Below, in pieces: positions 1-9,538 of a DNA stretch of 64,000 nucleotides (positions are counted from its first letter, which is position 1; the number at the start of each line of letters is the position of its first letter). Made by a program: the position numbers and the translations under genes. Under the pieces are notes generated by a model. The model ran no database searches. It had not been told where the DNA came from and saw only the letters and a list, made by a program, of their open reading frames with translations. Where the stretch lies: positions 22,177,001 to 22,241,000 of the forward strand of contig NC_088102.1 in NCBI RefSeq assembly GCF_036370855.1, read 5' to 3'. This stretch comes from Dromaius novaehollandiae. Taxonomy: Eukaryota > Chordata > Aves > Casuariiformes > Dromaiidae.

Positions 1-380
1 CACTGCTGACAACCAGAGATGCAGAGCTCCTAAGTGAGGGTGACAGATTTCAAACGTGTGGCTGCAGCGTACCGAGCCTTAGACATATTCTTCCTCAAAC
101 TTTGCCTAGCAAGCAAGTCAGCGGCTTAACCCTTTACAGGCCTTTCTGTCGCATGGGCACTGAGACCTCAGCCCGTGTGGGAGTGCTCATTTGAGAGCAA
201 TCACAACACACACAGTTGCTTGGCTGAGGACTTCTCATTACGTGCCAGTTTCTATTCTTGGTTATTTTCAATTGAAACAAATCAGAAGCATCAACTCTGG
301 GGAGCAGTTGGAGAGCTGGATATTTCTCCTCGGTGGTTAGGGGCTGGAAAAATCCCCACAGCAAGGGAGATCTCTTGGGG

Positions 381-389
381 ACTTACCTG
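381..389 (-). other. Consensus splice donor on the minus strand
   Basis: Read on the minus strand, the bases are CAG|GTAAGT, an exact match to the vertebrate 5' splice-site consensus. The exon would lie at 387 and above and the intron would run leftward out of the window. It is about 1 kb downstream, in minus-strand terms, of the CpG island, so it could be the donor of a 5'-untranslated or first exon. No clear coding frame reaches the donor: the open frame just above it (426-638) stops at 426-428 and its first in-frame codon is GTG rather than ATG. Confidence 0.35.
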
Positions 390-1287
390 TGGTCCCTACT
401 TTGTCAGAGTCTGGTATGCAAACTGTCATACACAGCACTCTAAAATCTCTCGCACATGCATACACAGAGCTTCTGCGCTTTCCTCAGCATGATGCAGCTG
501 AAAGTACAGATCTGAAAGTGCTATTTCACTCAGACCTTCCGATTCAAGTCGTTTGCAGGTTATCAATAACAACAGAGAAAGGAGCAAGCCAGAAAGAAAT
601 GTATTGCCATGGGGAAAAAAAATGAAAGTCTTTTTCACAGATGCACTTTGTAGTCAAAGGAAATATTTACCACCAGCAAACTCCAGCATGTCAGAACATG
701 TTTCCTCCGAAGCAGAAAAAAGTCTTAAAATGAGAAAGCAAGCATGTGCAATCCAAAGATGAAATGAAATGCACGAAACCTTTCCAAACTCAATACCACT
801 GGCTTGGCGCCTGATGGAGAGACGACGCTGTCAGCACTTGTAACACGAAGATGTAGGCATTAGCGAACTCCGTTGGTTTTCTATTATTCATTTATAAATA
901 TTTTTTTCAGTAAATTATGCTGTTTCTGCTCCCTTCTCTGCCTCCATAAAGAGGGGGGACCTCTAATTGCAGCTGAATGACAGTCGGAGCCTGGATGTGG
1001 GATGGTCTGCAGGGAGTTCCTTCCAGAGCCCCAGCCTTGCAATGGTCACACAGCAGAAAGGACACAGAGGCAGGCTGGTGCGCACGAAGGGGATCTGATT
1101 TCTCTCTTCATTAAAGGTATAAGATAAGACCGGACAAAGACAGAGAAGAATCATGTAATAAGCAAATGGTCAGAAAACATTACTTGCTTCCCCCCCGACA
1201 TTTCTAAGTTTCGAAAAGGCAGACAAACCTCCTCTGAGAAATACCTCCTCTCCCCCTTCCCCCCCCAAAGAGCCTTTATTCTTGTCC

Positions 1288-1312
1288 TGTTTATAATAAC
1301 TGATGACATAAG
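1288..1312 (+). promoter_or_regulatory. TATA-like element and CRE/AP-1-like site beside the CpG island
   Basis: TTTATAATAA is followed after a few bases by TGATGACATAAG, about 70 bases to the left of the CpG-rich core. TGATGACA is close to the ATF/CREB and AP-1 consensus. The spacing and position suit a core promoter for a rightward transcript. Isolated motifs like these also occur by chance in AT-rich DNA, so the call rests mostly on the adjacent CpG island. Confidence 0.3.
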
Positions 1313-1369
1313 TGGAGAGGGTGATTAGGCTTGATCGATTCAGGTTACACAGTCAGGACTACCGTTTCC

Positions 1370-1575
1370 ACTGTCCCGCTTGCGTGCAAAGTGGCAACCT
1401 CGTAAACTGGAAGCCCCCGCAGCTGGCTGCGCGCGGAGCCCGCGGCGGGCGGAGGGACGGGCGGCTGCCTGCACGTCCTCGCGCTCGGCCAAGGGGGCAG
1501 CAGAGCCCAGCGCTCCGCTCCGCCGCCCGGCAGCGCCGCAGCCGCGCTGCCGCCTGCCCGAGGGCTGCTAGCACA
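1370..1575. promoter_or_regulatory. CpG island, probable promoter / first-exon region
   Basis: About 28 CpG dinucleotides fall in roughly 200 bases with GC near 75%, while CpG is scarce in the flanking AT-rich DNA. GC-box-like GGCGGG and GGGCGG strings lie at about 1444-1464. In birds and mammals this composition marks unmethylated promoters and first exons. The left flank carries a TATA-like TTATAAT (about 1290) and TGATGACATAA (about 1301), which resembles a CRE/AP-1 site. Reading frames of about 100 codons exist on both strands, but absence of stops is expected at this GC content and neither frame resembles a known protein. The orientation of the transcript is not proven. A minus-strand splice donor at 381-386 favours leftward transcription; the TATA-like element on the left would suit rightward transcription. 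A bidirectional promoter is possible. The gene is not identified. Confidence 0.75.
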
Positions 1576-1650
1576 ACTGCCTGGCAAAACTTCCCCCATT
1601 TTCTCCCTCCACCACGTTGTGTTTAAGCTGCTCCCCCCCTTCAATTATTA

Positions 1651-4600
1651 ATCTTGGCTATAGTCTGATTACTTGTAGTTTAAACATTTTTTCTCTACTA
1701 TAAATGTGTGGAGCGTTTTTTTTAACAAACTGCTTTGCATGGTTGAAAGCCCGTAAACTGAAAGGAGAATATAGAAATATATTCTCTTTAAATTGTCTGT
1801 GATCATACAAGATGGCTAGCCTGGAGTGATGGTCCAGTGATCCATAATACAACCTCAATTATTGTAAGAGAATGTGAAATAGTATAACATTAAAAAAATC
1901 ACAAAAATAAAAGCGACCTTTCATCACAAATGTCTTTTTTTCAGCTGTATTGTTAGAACGATATATGCAGCTTGCAAGAGACAGGGTAGAAGGAGCTAGA
2001 AGTATTTCTGTAACTGGAAGGCTGGTCTAAAGCATACTGAATAATTTCTATTTGTGTCAACAGACTTTGGATTAGGCCTTAAATTCACACAGTAGACAGA
2101 ATGAAAAATTACAATATGAATTCTTCACCAAATTTTTGGTAAAATTGGGAAGGGAAGGGAAGGGAAGGGAAGGGAAGGGGAAGGATAGGGACAAGGAACT
2201 TTAGAAAATCTTGATCTTAGATTGATTTTGTCTAGCTTATTTCCTGGCTGTATTTAACGGACACAAAAGCATATGTGATGACAGACCAATAGTTTTTCAG
2301 TCATGATTATATTCTATTTTGAATTCTAGAAAAGATGAAGAGTTAAATGTGTTCTATGGCAACTTAAAACAAATGAATTACTTTGACTAGAACTACACTA
2401 GACTAGGGAAAAAACCCACACTCAACATATTTTCTCTGAGCTCTCACTTCTATTGTGAGCTTAAAATGTAAATACCATATTGGTTCTGCAACCAAGACTT
2501 CAATACAATTTGTGATATGACTCTCAAATGGTAAATTTCTACGATTTTGGAGTGCAGGGATTGGATTTTATTTCTAAATAAAATTAAACAGTAACAAAAC
2601 AAAAATACGTCATCAGCCTGTCCTCATTTTTGAGTGTCTCACCAACTCTTCTTTCCCTCCTCCTTTCCCCTCAGCCGACAACGCCTTCTGGTTTTTGACT
2701 TGTATGTGTTTTTAGGTACCACCTTGTAATAGTATGCATAGTGCCTTGGGGTGCTGCACTTCATAGCCTTGACCTAGTAGAGGCTCTCCTTTCTTTACTC
2801 CAAGGGATTTCTGCATTTAGCTTTTGACGGTATCATGACAAACTGTTTCTAAGAGTTGCCTTTGGCCATCCTTCACAGATGTGTCCCAGGAGACAGAGGA
2901 ACCTGGGAGTCTTGTAGATCTCTTTTTGTCTTTAAGCCTGAGGAGGATATTTCAAAGTTTTCTGTTTGCAACCTCTTTGTCAAGTTGATTTCCAGTGAAA
3001 CCAGGAAATAAGCTGGTCAAAATTTGCTGAAAAATCTCACTTTTCCTTTCCTTATGAACACCTTAGAGACTCTTGTCAAATATGGTTCAAATCACAAATA
3101 GAGCCATCTAGATGCCATCTGATGGCAGACACTTTGGAAACAGATAAACAGGTAAGTCAGGAAGTCTTGACTATAACATTTTATTGTACTTTAAAAGCAA
3201 AAAAAACACCCCTCTTTCTGACCATGCTTTGTGACCAAAGTAAACTATGACAAATCATGTTGCATGTTGTGCTTTCTCATTGCAAATAAAGAGATCGTAG
3301 AGAAGAGAAAAATTCTACAGATAAATTGTCAGTTGCTCATCTTAATTTTTATGCTGAAAACAGCTGCACATATACAGAATAATCCAGCCAACAATTAATT
3401 GCATCTGATCAAATTTAGGTCATTTAAATGGCTAAATCATAAGGGGCATATGAATGTGGTGGTAATTTAACATTGCTATGCGTTGGCTGTTTTTTCATGT
3501 ATGCAAAATATGAGGCAAAAAATGGAAGGACAAGAAAAGCATTTGGCTGAAATCAACACACCTGAGAAAAAAAGAAAGCTTATTTATTATTGCCTAACTG
3601 CTCACCACAGTGGGACTGGAAAGCGTAAGTAAAACTTTGTGAATAGCATAAAAATGATCCAGGTAAGTTGTTTCTTTAACAGACTCTAAACAAAATCATT
3701 AAGGTCCTTTTCACCATCACAGCCAGACTTTGAAATAAAGGAAAATTTTCCATCCCTGGTTCTGTGACTGAACCTTTACCCTTTTGGAAAACAATCTACA
3801 CACTTCGATCAGACACATACTCTGGCTGCACTATATAGAACTGAAAAAACACCTCCGTGAAATTCACACAGCATTCATTTATGCATTCATCCCTCTTCTT
3901 TCATTTTAAGGGGAGAAGGCTAGAAGGCGGGCTATCAATCTACTCCAGAAACAGCATCACTTGCTGATCACAAGGCCATCTGCCCTATCTCCCAAGGGAC
4001 CTCAAGAGCTTACTCAGTCTAATTTTCTACCGATTAAAAAACTGATTCATTTGTACTTCTTATCCACAGATTCAGCAGGCTGAACTCATTCTTTCACTGC
4101 TGTCACTGTTAAGTTCTTTCCTGCAACTTTTTTTGTTTTCAAGGGGACTATTACAATTATGGAAAGGTCATTATAAATGATGTAACAGGATCCAGTATCC
4201 TCTCAGCTCAGTAAACACGAAAGGACAGATTTTATAAGTGTGGTGATTTACAGAAGTCAGAGAGGAGAAACTTGTTTTAAAATAATTAGCATGGTCAAAG
4301 TTTCTCTTGCAATACTGTTTAAAGTGATAACATCAAAAAAAGCTAAAATGCTGTGTTATTATAGACCCCAGTTCTCCTAGCATAACTCTTAAAGCTGATT
4401 TTATTGACTTCCATGCAGAACCTCACATAAGACTAGCAAATTGTGTTCTAAAATGTATCAAAAAACCTTGAGCTCTATCTAGTAACAGTTGTTAACCCTC
4501 CTTCAATTCTAGTATAAGCTAATTATATGTAACAGGATACAAAAAAAGAATGTAGATTTTCTATTGAAACTTACTGATTTTTGCTTTTTCTGGATTAATT

Positions 4601-6559
4601 CCTTAATTATGACAAAGAGGTGATGCCATTTTGTGAAGCCTTTTCTAACCCTTCCTGTTTGCTTATTTTAGAACGTATTGCTGCAAAAGGGATAGGCAAA
4701 AAGTAAAATCAGATTCAATTTCCTTCACAAGGTATAGACATTACCTTGACAATCAAGGATCAAGAATTGGGGGCTACATTATTAAACCTCCAAACTCAGA
4801 AATAAATGAGCAACAATCTCTGCATGCTGCTCTGTCAGAAGGTCCTATTTCCAATGGCTATTACTTGAGGGCAGAAAAGGTTGTTACCATGGTACAGACT
4901 GATCACCGGAAAGGAAAGCAAAAAAAATCCAGGCAGAACGACTAAGCAGATGGTATCTGTTTTGCATCCTGATAAATTGGCACTAAGCTTTCGGGTCTTT
5001 GAGAGGATTTTGAGGTAGTGAAAATATCTTGTGAAACCATTTGTCTTGCTCTTCAGCAGTACAAAGCACCCATGTCACAGATTTGTGGACTGAGGGGGAT
5101 AAAAAGGTTGTCAGAGCAGTCAGCAACTCTTTGAGCAGTTTCAAAACATAGGGCACCAGCTTCATTTTGTTCAGTCCTAAACTCATTCTCAGGGTCCAGT
5201 AGTTAAATCTAGAGAATATGCCACTTTTAATAGTTTTGCTGTAAACAGGTCTTGCCTTTTAGACTTAGAGGAACTGTTGGTAGAGGGAACAAGGATCTCT
5301 GAATAGATCTGCCAAACCAGCAAAACATTCATCACCCACCCAGGTAAATATTGCCTGCTGGCAAAGAAATAAAGGGGTGTGCTTTAATGAGGTGTGTGTA
5401 CTACCTGGAAGCAGAAATACCCTGCTGAAAGGTATGAGGCTACTTACTGCATCGAGGCTATGAAGAATACTTTATCACTAGCATCAGCCAAATTTGTCTT
5501 AATTTAATTCCTGTACTACAGAAGAACTTGGAAGGGTTCTGAGTTTTATCGCACCAATGGAATACTGAAGGAAACAGTCTGGTGAGAAAATCTATTTGCA
5601 AAATTGCACCAGGATTACCAATTTAGAGTTTGTTTAATTCAGGTAGGAATAGCTGTTAGAAAATAATAATTCTACTTCTCTTAGTTTTTCATTTTGCAGT
5701 GTCCACAATTCTCAAGACCTTGAACAGTCCCTAGGGAATGACCTGTATCAGCTTTACATGTACGACATGCATTCAGCCTGTGATGAGTCCTGATCATTTT
5801 ATATAAAAAACTGCTGTACACATGTAGCACATGAGAAGGTTTTTGTGGCTCATATCCCAATATTTTTTATATTACCTTGCTGAATTAAAAGCAATACTTG
5901 GTTCAGTCTGCTTCTTTGCTTTTGACTCAAAGGGAGTCTTCCTCAAGTCACAATGACTTTTGTCTTCAGTTAACTCTGCTTACTTGGTCGTGATACTTTT
6001 CGCCTAGAATCAAGTATGGGTTTATTCGGTTAAACACACCGCATGCAGAATGTCCTCCGCAGAGTAGTTACTAAGAATAGTCAGGAATATGCCCCCAGGA
6101 CAAACTGAAACTTTTACTTATATCATAAAATGATCTTCCTTTCTGTACTTCAGGCAAAAAGGAATAGTAAGAAGTTATAACTATTCTTTTTGGTAGAGTT
6201 AGAAAAGGCAGTGAAGCTGTCCCTGAAGAGAATAAAGAAGCTTGAGTGTGTAGTAGTTTATTGGTAACTTTTAGAGAGTCCAAACAAAATGAGTTTTCAG
6301 GAGAAAGAGCATTTTCAGGAATTGACCCATCCATTTTATTTTCGAAGCATGTGCATTGTTGTCAGCATTCATTCAGCAGAGGGATGGACTTCTGCAAGCT
6401 CAGAGGCAAGTTGGGTTTTCACCGCAGGAACATTTTAAAAGTTTTTTTTATGCATTTGTTCAACACTGTTAAACTCAACCACGATTGAACAAACAGGCTA
6501 ATTATACAGTTCCACTGCCATTGTTCTCAGATTTCTCTGGTCCCTACTTCTTGGCTATC
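1651..6559. other. AT-rich non-coding DNA, no gene seen
   Basis: No reading frame here resembles a protein; the longest are under 90 codons. It contains a (GGGAA)n array at 2148-2184 and two exon-like splice-site pairs at about 3066-3150 and 3611-3662, reported separately. No transposon family was recognised. It is consistent with intron or intergenic DNA. Confidence 0.6.
2148..2184. repeat. (GGGAA)n simple repeat
   Basis: The pentamer GGGAA repeats about seven times with one extra G near the right end, giving a purine-only strand of about 37 bases. Pentanucleotide arrays of this type are common avian microsatellites and probably length-polymorphic. Confidence 0.9.
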
Positions 6560-7001
6560 AAATTTTGTTATGGCCAGTCTTGGCTTTTACGTGATTACCA
6601 GCTTACTGTCCAACTCACTGTCAAGCAGCAGCAGAGCAGGCTGCTCCACGGAGGACAATCTGGGAGCCAAGGGTGACCACAGGCAGAGGCGGTACCACCA
6701 TGAGGGCAGTCTGCTGGTAACAGGGTCCGCTAACAGACCCAGGAACAGCAAAGCAGCCAGTCTGCCTCAAGATCCATCCAGGGAGCCTAGTTGGGCACAA
6801 CAGCACGCAGAGCTGGAGACAGGGCTGTGACACACACCCACCTGCGCCAGGTATAAACAGCAGCACTTCAGCTGCCGGGGCTGCAGCACTGCCCTGCGTG
6901 GGAGGCGGCAACGACCTGCCCTGGGCTGGTTCCAGCTGGTTCCCTAACGGACACAGCCCGCTGCGGAACCTTCAACCAATCAGAAGAGCACGTGGCCCTG
7001 G

Positions 7002-7013
7002 CCCCCCCCCCCC
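7002..7013. repeat. C homopolymer
   Basis: A run of 12 cytosines inside the GC-rich block. It is prone to length error in sequencing and assembly. Confidence 0.9.
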
Positions 7014-7105
7014 ATAGCCGAGGCCTATTCGGGTGGGGGGTGAACAGCACTAGGAAGGGGGTGTTGTTGTGGGGGCCAGGGTGGGAGGCACTCTGTGGGG
7101 CAGGG

Positions 7106-7220
7106 GTGTGCCTCTGAGGGGCTGTGGCCTGTGCGGGTGCCTGCTGGAGCAGATGTGCCTCTGAGGGGCTGTGGCCCATCGGTGAGCCACGTTGGTGCAG
7201 GTGCAGCCTGAGGTGGCTGC
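7106..7220 (+). repeat. Tandem 47-48 bp repeat units
   Basis: Two units, 7106-7152 and 7153-7200, share the 23-base run beginning TGTGCCTCTGAGGGG, and a third partial, more diverged unit starts at about 7201. Each carries a GCTGGAGCAG or TTGGTGCAG segment at its right end. The unit resembles the 50-bp units at 8891-8960, which suggests duplicated or related insertions. Confidence 0.65.
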
Positions 7221-7669
7221 TCAGCAGAGCTGGAGAGACTGACCTGCCTGCGGCAGTAGCTGTTGGAGAGCATGGGCAGCACATGGGCTGGGCATGGCCT
7301 GGCGTAGTCGTGGTGGCTGAGGCTGTGGAGGAGCTGCTCCTGTTGTGCCGTGGTGTACGGAGGTCCTGGTGTGAAGGGAGCTGAGAGAGCTCTTGCGGAT
7401 GGAGAGGTGGCTGGGAAGACCTGGGATGGGCCTAGCTTAGAGCTGCCGCCCTGGTGGCCTGGAGCTGTGGCCACCTCTGTGTGTGGGACCTGAGAACACC
7501 AGCCTGGAGCTGCGGGTGGCGGTGGCTGCGACGCTGCTGGGGAAGGAGCTGCTGTGCCGCAAGGTGCAGCAGGGCTCACTATGCGCCCCCAGCGGGGCTC
7601 CAGGGCGGCCGGGATGCTGAGCTGCGAAGAGTCCCATCAGGCTGATGGCTTGCTGACCAAGGCATTAGT

Positions 7670-7687
7670 TGGTGCCCAGCGTGGGGC
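7670..7687 (+). other. Primer-binding-site-like sequence (lysine tRNA type)
   Basis: TGGTGCCCAGCGTGGGGC differs at two of 18 positions from TGGCGCCCAACGTGGGGC, the complement of the 3' end of tRNA-Lys(1,2) used by many beta-retrovirus-like and lentiviral elements. A CA dinucleotide, the usual LTR end, lies 5 bases upstream (7663-7664). In LTR retroelements this site primes minus-strand DNA synthesis just after the 5' LTR. The five-base gap and the lack of a recognisable upstream polyadenylation signal weaken the case. Confidence 0.45.
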
Positions 7688-7714
7688 CGCTGGAGAGCTG
7701 GGAGTGACTGGCCT

Positions 7715-7745
7715 GGGGTGGGGGGTGGGGGCCCAGCCCCTGGGG
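7715..7745 (+). other. G-quadruplex-type G tracts
   Basis: Tracts of 4, 6 and 5 Gs separated by single Ts (7715-7731) are followed by a fourth tract at 7742-7745 after a 10-base C-rich spacer. The pattern fits a G-quadruplex motif just downstream of the primer-binding-site-like sequence. Confidence 0.6.
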
Positions 7746-7873
7746 TGAGGGCGGAGGACTTTGCGGGTTAAAAATAGAGCCCTTTCTGGCTGGTGGTTAA
7801 GCTGACCTGCGGAAACAGGAGCACCTCACCTGAGTGTGAGCACTCAACGGACCTTCACTCAAAGCGAACTTAA

Positions 7874-8167
7874 ATGCAGGGTGCTTCCAGCTGCTGCTTC
7901 AGGGAGATGCCCCTGCAGTGGCTATGGTGGTGCTGGGAAACCGGATCCACTGGGATACAGCTAATGGCTCCAGAGAGGAGAGCTTGGGGACTAGGCCACT
8001 TGCAAACGCCTCCCTGCACAATGAAGGAGGGCTTGGGGACCAGCTGCTGGAGGTGTATGTGGAGCAATGGAGTGATCCTGCCGATCCCAGAAAGGAGATA
8101 TCCCTGTGAAGAGACAGAGTGTCCAGTTTGTAATGACTGGATATTCAGACCGTGGTGTGCTATTTAG
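7874..8167 (+). other. Cys/Trp-rich open frame inside the ERV-like block, unrecognised
   Basis: An uninterrupted 97-codon frame from ATG to TAG encodes a peptide unusually rich in cysteine and tryptophan. It has clusters LWWCW (about residues 17-21), SCWRCMW (about 58-64) and, near the C-terminus, CEETECPVCNDW followed by RPWC. A second frame (7918-8109) is also open, so composition may explain part of this. The position downstream of the primer-binding-site-like sequence allows a remnant of an element-encoded protein. I do not recognise a family. No splice sites or promoter were assigned. Confidence 0.2.
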
Positions 8168-8704
8168 TCTTGGCTATGTGATTTGCAGGGACAAGACCTT
8201 AAGTTTATTATAAGAGTTCAGATTATTATGATGTTAAACTGAATAATATAGTCTGTAGAAACAAGGGGTGGAGATGGTAATAGGTATCTTCAAACTGTTG
8301 GACCTTCTGCCCCTAATGGGGTTAACCATGATAGTTTGGCTCCCAAGGGCATGGGGTAGAGTTCTACTGTGTGTGTACACACTGTAACAGTGCCAATCCC
8401 TATTGTCTGGGAGAAAGTGTAAAGCTTATAATGCATGGATATTGAGGTTATGATGATAAAAGTAGTGTTTACAGTGGATGTATATTCAAACCCTCTCAAA
8501 TGTGTTTCTCGGAGGCAAGGGGTAGGATGTTTTTGGCTTAAAAAGCAGGGTTTTGTTTGCAGGGTGAGCAGTATTGTGTGGAAGAAGGCCGCGAACTGCC
8601 CTGTGCCACTCACAGCCATTTCCAGTGGGCTCTGCAGTGGACGGGAACAACCTGCTGCTTGCCAAAACTCACACTTGGAGGAGAATGTGTTGCTACTGCT
8701 CATG

Positions 8705-8711
8705 TATTTAA
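8705..8711 (+). promoter_or_regulatory. TATA-like box in LTR-like sequence
   Basis: TATTTAA sits between a segment resembling the U3 part of avian LTRs and a purine-rich leader-like stretch that leads into the 50-bp repeats. If this is an LTR, transcription would start about 25-30 bases to the right. No test of promoter function is possible here. Confidence 0.3.
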
Positions 8712-8890
8712 GAAAGGGCAGTCCCTGCAGGGGGTGAGAGATGCAGGAGGAGAAGCAGGACAGTGCTTATGAGAGGAGACACCTGAGAAGTGCAGAGAGA
8801 TCAGTTTGGAGACACACAAGAGAGGAGAGGCAAGCAAAGGGGACATTGCTGGAGACATGATGAAACGCGCACTCCTGGAAGGAGGCTCTC

Positions 8891-8990
8891 CATGCTGGAG
8901 CAGGTACACCACCGAAGGGGCTGCAGCTTATGGAGGAGTCCATGCTGGAGCAGGTACACCCCTGAAGGGACTGCTTGGCAGAGCAGGAGA
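8891..8990 (+). repeat. Tandem 50 bp repeat units
   Basis: CATGCTGGAGCAGGTACACC occurs exactly at 8891-8910 and 8941-8960, a period of 50 bases. Both copies continue with a CCGAAGGGGCTGC or CTGAAGGGACTGC variant. The arrangement is typical of the repetitive leader/LTR portion of some avian endogenous retroviruses (recognised from memory, not by alignment). Confidence 0.7.
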
Positions 8991-9093
8991 GACTGTTTTG
9001 CTTGTAACACCAAGGTCCGTCCAGAAGACAGAGCTGGAAACAGGTATGCCTGTACTGAAATGTGACCCCTGGCCTAGGGCAGAGTGTTTGTGT

Positions 9094-9115
9094 GGGGGGG
9101 GGGGGAGGGGGGGGG
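9094..9115 (+). repeat. Long G run with one A interruption
   Basis: Twelve Gs, one A at 9106, then nine Gs. It can form G-quadruplexes and is a likely spot for sequencing or assembly length error. It lies near the right edge of the ERV-like block. Confidence 0.9.
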
Positions 9116-9526
9116 CGGTCCCAGGGAGGCTGGTCAGGGTAGTCAAGGCCTATGGGTGCTCTCAGGGCCCAGATACTCTAACATATTAACCACCAGGAAC
9201 TGCATACTTGATTTCCTACAAACAGGTAATGTTTTCAGGCTAGTAGATGAATGACGCATCCTACATCATTTATGAAGGCCCATTTTATGAGCACAACACA
9301 AGCTTCTGCTGTGTTCTCAGACAGTAGATGACTTTACCAATCCATGCTAGCTAGTTTATTACAGTTAATAGATGAATAATCATGTCAAATATGTGTGAGA
9401 ATGTTTTTAAGCTCATTAAAGATAGTATCAGTGCTTCACTTTTCTTAGTCTCTCATTACTATTCATGAGACTGAAACAGTCTCAGAGGGGATGCAGTATT
9501 ACCATTGTGAATGACTGTATTGTCCG

Positions 9527-9538
9527 CCCCCCCCCCCC
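9527..9538. repeat. C homopolymer
   Basis: A run of 12 cytosines in AT-rich DNA, isolated from the GC-rich block that ends about 340 bases to the left. Confidence 0.9.

Larger units (their letters stand above)
6560..9190 (+). mobile_element. GC-rich composite block, probable endogenous retrovirus / LTR remnants
   Basis: GC content rises abruptly against both AT-rich flanks. Several traits point to decayed LTR-retrovirus sequence. A near-match to a lysine-tRNA primer-binding site lies at 7670-7687. TATA-like boxes occur at about 6851 (TATAAA) and 8705 (TATTTAA). A 47-50 bp repeat built around GCTGGAGCAG and CTGAAGGGGCTG occurs at 7106-7200 and again at 8891-8960, in the same orientation, as I recall from avian ERV leader and LTR regions. 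Phrases such as CAGAGCTGGAGACAGG near 6817 recur in altered form near 9029. No gag, protease, reverse transcriptase or envelope frame is intact or recognisable, and I could not define LTR ends, AATAAA signals or a target-site duplication. It may be two or more overlapping solo LTRs rather than one provirus. A promoter-type CpG-rich segment is the main alternative. Confidence 0.5.

Noticed and set aside
426..638. Minus-strand frame with a signal-peptide-like Leu-rich stretch upstream of the 381-386 donor
   Set aside because: The first codon is GTG rather than ATG, and the frame stops before the splice donor, so it is not a plausible coding exon by itself.
1312..1644. Open frames of about 100 codons on both strands through the CpG island
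   Set aside because: Arg/Ala/Pro-rich products from CpG-rich DNA with no family resemblance. They are better explained as promoter or 5' UTR sequence.
7025..7579. Longest open frame in the window, 184 codons on the minus strand, with overlapping frames at 6868-7284
   Set aside because: It is a Pro/Ala/Ser-rich low-complexity translation of GC-rich repeat DNA. Stops are rare at this composition and no domain is visible.
8290..8703. Minus-strand frame of 137 codons in the LTR-like block
   Set aside because: It runs antisense to the LTR-like features, is unrecognisable as a protein, and overlaps plus-strand open frames of similar length.
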